The notes beneath the pieces are model-generated. The model saw only the letters and a list, made by a program, of their open reading frames with translations, made no database searches and was not told where the DNA came from. The translations under genes were made by a program, and so were the position numbers. A stretch of DNA of 6,163 bases from Streptosporangiaceae bacterium. GTDB lineage: Bacteria; Actinomycetota; Actinomycetes; Streptosporangiales; Streptosporangiaceae. The DNA lies in contig JASHOI010000585.1 in the NCBI GenBank assembly GCA_030041195.1, forward strand, positions 1 to 6,163, in the 5' to 3' direction. Every line of letters begins with the position of its first letter. Within the stretch, counting starts at the first letter, position 1. Of the stretch, positions 3,558 to 6,163 are shown piece after piece.

Positions 3558-5984
3558 GTGGGAAGGGATGCGCCGGGCGCGGCGGCAGGCGGGGTGCATG
3601 GGTTCGCGCCGGGCTTGACGAGTTTCGTGGGCCGGGCGGCTGCGGTGGCGCAGGTGGCCGTGCTGGTGGGTGAGTGCCGGCTGGTGACGGTGACCGGGCC
3701 GGGCGGGGTGGGCAAGACCCGGCTGGCCGGCGAGGTCGCGCAGCGGGTAGCCGGCCAGTTCGCCGACGGGGTCTGGCTGGTGGAGCTGACCGGTGTGGCT
3801 GACCCGGGGCATGTTGCGGGGGCGGTGGCGGCGGTGCTGGGGGTGCGGCTGGCGACGGGGGTGCCGGCGCACGAGTCGCTGGCCGGGGTGCTGGCGGCGC
3901 GACAGCTGCTGCTGGTTTTGGATAACTGTGAGCACCTGCTTGCCGGGGTGGCACTGTTGTGCGGGGCGTTGCTGGCCGGGGCTGATGATGTGCGGGTGCT
4001 GGCGACCAGCCGGGAGCCGGTGGCAGTGGGCGGGGAGGTCCGGTACCGGCTTGGGCCGCTGACCTTGCCCGGTCCGGGCGGCTTGGGTGACACGGCCGGG
4101 TCTGAGGCGGTGGCGTTGTTCGCCGACCGGGCGCGGCGAGCGGACCGGCATTTCGCCTTGGATGGCGGGTCCGCGCCGGTGGTGGCGCAGATTGTGGCGC
4201 GGCTGGATGGGATGCCGCTGGCGATTGAGCTGGCGGCGGCGCGGGTGGAGGCGCTGGGGCTGGATCAGCTGGCCGGGATGCTGGATGACCGGTTCGCGGT
4301 GCTGGGCGGTGCCGACCGTCTGGCGCCGGAGCGGCATCGGTCGCTGGCCTCGGCGGTGGACTGGAGCTACCAGCTGCTCGGCGAGGAGCAGCGGCGGGTG
4401 TTCCGGCTGGTGTCGGTGTTTCCCGGGCCTTTCACGCTGGCGGCCGCGGAGGCGGTGGCCGGGCCGGGTGCTGGCCCGGCGGTGCTGCATCTGGTGGACT
4501 GCTCGCTGCTGTCCCCACCCCGGCCTGGCGCGGACGGGCGGGCCCGGTACGCCATGCTGGAGACGCTGCGCGCCTACGGAGCTGGGCTGGCCGCCGAGGC
4601 GGGCGAGGACCGCGAGGCCGCGAGCGCGCTGGCTGGGTATGCCGTGGCGGCGACCGGGCAGGCCGCAGCCGGGTTGGAGACCAGCGCAGGGGAGGTGGCC
4701 GCGGCCCGGTGGCTGGACGCCGAGGACGCCATCGTGCACCAGGCCCTGGTCTGGGCCCTGGACTGCGACCCGGCTACCGCGCTGCGGCTGGCGATCACGC
4801 TGGCGCCCTGGTGGCAGCTGCGGGGGCGTTACGCGCACGGGTATGCACTGCTACGCCGCGCTGTCAGCCATGCTGGCGAAGGCGGTGATGATTGGTGTAC
4901 CGCGCAATTGTGGCTCGGGTACCTGGCGGTCAGCACTAACGATCTCGCTGACGCCCGCGGCCATTTCAGCGCGGTGTGTGAGGCCAGGGCAGGCGGTGGG
5001 GCTTCGGCGACGCTGGCCGAGGGTCTGGCCGGGCGGGCGATGGCGGTGCTCAACGTCGACCGGGTTCCGGAAGCGGTCGCGGATGCCCGCAGCGCCCTGG
5101 CCATGGCCAAGGACCTGGGTCATCTTCGGGCCGAGGCCTTGGCGCTGACGGACCTGAGCGTCGCGGCGTTCTACACCGGCGACCAGCAGGCCGCCCTGCG
5201 CTGGGCTCGCCAGGCCCAGGGGATCGACCCGGCGCGGATACTGGGCTGGTTCGCCCGGCTAGCCAACGAGGTCCTCACCTACGCTCTGGCCGGGGCCGGG
5301 GACCTGGCAGCCGCGCGGCGTAACTGCGCCAGTGACCTGGCCGCGGCCCGCCAGGCCGGGGCAGCCTGGAACCAGGCCCACTGCCTGCTGGTGATGGCGG
5401 ACCTCGAGTACCAGGCTGGCCGTTTCGCCGAAGCGGGCGGGTACGTGGGCGAAGCCCTGGAGTTCGCCATCCGGACCGGTGAGCGGCTCCGCCAGATCGA
5501 CTGCATTGACCTGTGCGGCCGCCTGTGCGCCGCGACCGGACGCCATGCCGAGGCGATTACGCTGTGGGCCGCCCACGCCGCCAGGCTGCACGACGAGGAG
5601 GTGGCCGACGTGCCCAGCGACCTGGCGGCACGCCAGGAACCCCTGCGCAAAGCTGCCTCGGCGCTCGGGCCCGCCCGGATGCGGGCGGCGCAAGAGCGCG
5701 GCGCGGCGATGACGCTGCCGTCGGCGGCACAGTACGCGCTGCTGCTAGCCGCCGGGCCAGGTGACGAGGAACCGGCCGCCGGGCCGGGCCTGCCCCAGCT
5801 CAGCCCGCGGGAGAAGGAGCTGATCACCCTGGTCGCCCAGGGCATCACCGACGCCCAGATCGCCCAGCAGCTCTACATCAGCGTGAGCACGGTCCGCTCG
5901 CACCTGGACCGGATCCGCGACAAGACGGGCTGCCGCCGCCGGGCCGACCTGACCCGCCTGGCCCTGCAAGCCGGCCTCATCTAA
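3558..5984 (+). CDS. STAND-type ATPase (NB-ARC/TPR) with C-terminal LuxR DNA-binding domain
   Basis: An 808-residue cytosolic transcription regulator. Order of parts: a short lead and the entry motif LTSFVGR (20-26); Walker A GPGGVGKT (47-54); Walker B LLLVLDNCEHL (117-127); sensor-type ATSREP (149-154); GMPLAIELAAAR (218-229); a winged-helix-like arginine/serine block RHRSLASAVDWSYQLL (259-274); a helical TPR-like array from about 380 to 700; and a LuxR/FixJ helix-turn-helix at 746-808 (LSPREKELITLVAQGIT then ISVSTVRSHLDRIRDKTG). This layout belongs to the COG3903-like ATPase/LuxR regulators common in actinobacteria, where nucleotide binding switches an oligomer and the TPR region senses a partner or ligand. 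All nucleotide-binding motifs are intact. The start is GTG 3558: an in-frame TAG at 3546 forbids anything longer, and GTG 3594 is an alternative. Alanine, valine and leucine codons mostly end in G up to about 4500, then more often in C, suggesting a mosaic origin. The downstream gene at 6153 is a candidate target; the inducer is unknown. Confidence 0.92.
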   Translation: MGRDAPGAAAGGVHGFAPGLTSFVGRAAAVAQVAVLVGECRLVTVTGPGGVGKTRLAGEVAQRVAGQFADGVWLVELTGVADPGHVAGAVAAVLGVRLATGVPAHESLAGVLAARQLLLVLDNCEHLLAGVALLCGALLAGADDVRVLATSREPVAVGGEVRYRLGPLTLPGPGGLGDTAGSEAVALFADRARRADRHFALDGGSAPVVAQIVARLDGMPLAIELAAARVEALGLDQLAGMLDDRFAVLGGADRLAPERHRSLASAVDWSYQLLGEEQRRVFRLVSVFPGPFTLAAAEAVAGPGAGPAVLHLVDCSLLSPPRPGADGRARYAMLETLRAYGAGLAAEAGEDREAASALAGYAVAATGQAAAGLETSAGEVAAARWLDAEDAIVHQALVWALDCDPATALRLAITLAPWWQLRGRYAHGYALLRRAVSHAGEGGDDWCTAQLWLGYLAVSTNDLADARGHFSAVCEARAGGGASATLAEGLAGRAMAVLNVDRVPEAVADARSALAMAKDLGHLRAEALALTDLSVAAFYTGDQQAALRWARQAQGIDPARILGWFARLANEVLTYALAGAGDLAAARRNCASDLAAARQAGAAWNQAHCLLVMADLEYQAGRFAEAGGYVGEALEFAIRTGERLRQIDCIDLCGRLCAATGRHAEAITLWAAHAARLHDEEVADVPSDLAARQEPLRKAASALGPARMRAAQERGAAMTLPSAAQYALLLAAGPGDEEPAAGPGLPQLSPREKELITLVAQGITDAQIAQQLYISVSTVRSHLDRIRDKTGCRRRADLTRLALQAGLI

Positions 5985-5989
5985 ACCCG

Positions 5990-6023
5990 GCCCGCCGCGC
6001 CGCCGCGCCGCGCCGGCGTGGGC
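5990..6023 (+). terminator. Possible GC-rich terminator hairpin after the LuxR-type gene
   Basis: GCCCGCCG (5990-5997) can pair with CGGCGTGGGC (6014-6023) with two bulged bases, five bases after the stop codon. The loop is a GCC/GCG-rich repeat tract. No U-run follows, so it would be an actinobacterial-style terminator at best. The pairing may be chance in such GC-rich sequence. Confidence 0.25.
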
Positions 6024-6111
6024 AGTTGTACCCCGCCCGCCCAGGTGGCCGGAAAAGGGGTAACCGGGCCCCTGCCCGCGGGGAGAGGCGCAGGCGAGGC
6101 TGGCAGCAGCA

Positions 6112-6130
6112 GGCCGGGACCGGCCCGGCC
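6112..6130 (+). other. Perfect 7-bp GC stem-loop in the leader of the next gene
   Basis: GGCCGGG (6112-6118) pairs fully with CCCGGCC (6124-6130) around the five-base loop ACCGG. It ends nine bases before the Shine-Dalgarno of the gene at 6153. It could end the preceding transcript or shape the 5' end of the next mRNA. The sequence cannot tell which. Confidence 0.35.
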
Positions 6131-6139
6131 GGCCAAGAA

Positions 6140-6145
6140 AAGGAG
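6140..6145 (+). promoter_or_regulatory. Strong Shine-Dalgarno of the next gene
   Basis: AAGGAG, seven bases before ATG 6153, is the best ribosome binding site in the window and contrasts with the Shine-Dalgarno-less starts at 659, 3248 and 3558. Confidence 0.75.
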
Positions 6146-6152
6146 AGCTGTC

Positions 6153-6163
6153 ATGCTGATCCG
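6153..6163 (+). CDS. Start of a further gene, cut by the right window edge
   Basis: Only ATG CTG ATC and two more bases are present. The call rests on the AAGGAG site seven bases upstream. Product unknown. It lies 168 bases beyond the LuxR-type gene on the same strand and is a candidate regulatory target or operon neighbour. Confidence 0.6.

Noticed and set aside
3258..4838. 526-codon open frame on the minus strand
   Set aside because: It is antisense to the well-supported ATPase region; its translation is glutamine-, arginine-, proline- and histidine-rich without a fold-like pattern. Open antisense frames are expected where the sense codons end mostly in G.
4087..5148. 353-codon plus-strand open frame
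   Set aside because: Out-of-frame shadow of the LuxR-type gene, dominated by tryptophan and arginine from shifted GCG/CTG/GGG codons.
6069..6083. CCCC/GGGG hairpin around TGCCCGC
   Set aside because: Only four base pairs with a seven-base loop; too weak to separate from chance in this GC-rich spacer.

Overview
High-GC DNA with actinobacterial features: strong G/C third-position preference, a TetR regulator, a large STAND-ATPase/LuxR regulator, GTG starts, and several starts that look leaderless. A Streptomyces- or Streptosporangiales-like genome is a reasonable guess. The species cannot be read from the sequence. No rRNA, tRNA, CRISPR array, insertion sequence or phage gene was seen.

Layout. 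(1) 1-446, minus: N-terminal part of a YihY/BrkB-type membrane protein that runs off the left edge. (2) 659-1359, plus: a hypothetical gene broken by a one-base frameshift near 983-991. Its first half looks like a RelE/HigB-type toxin fold (weak call). (3) 1340-1624, minus: a small ribbon-helix-helix DNA-binding protein that overlaps the end of the previous gene tail to tail and is preceded by an AT-rich, operator-like segment. Genes 2 and 3 could be the two halves of an oddly arranged toxin-antitoxin pair. They also look compositionally different from the rest, with lower GC in places. (4) 2625-3248 and 1831-2628, minus: a two-gene unit of a TetR repressor and a seven-helix membrane protein of unknown family, joined by an ATGA overlap. 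A perfect 16-bp palindrome lies inside the -35/-10 spacer of their promoter, so autorepression is very likely. (5) 3558-5984, plus: an 808-residue NB-ARC/TPR/LuxR regulator whose codon usage changes about a third to halfway along. (6) 6153-6163, plus: the first codons of a next gene with a strong Shine-Dalgarno sequence.

Working picture. The TetR/7-TM pair is a self-contained, ligand-responsive membrane unit. The LuxR-type ATPase is a separate large signal-integrating regulator transcribed away from it and toward an unseen downstream gene. The frameshifted gene and the RHH gene form a small accessory patch between core-like genes. None of these genes could be assigned to a named pathway. The strongest direct signals are the TetR operator/leaderless promoter and the frameshift.
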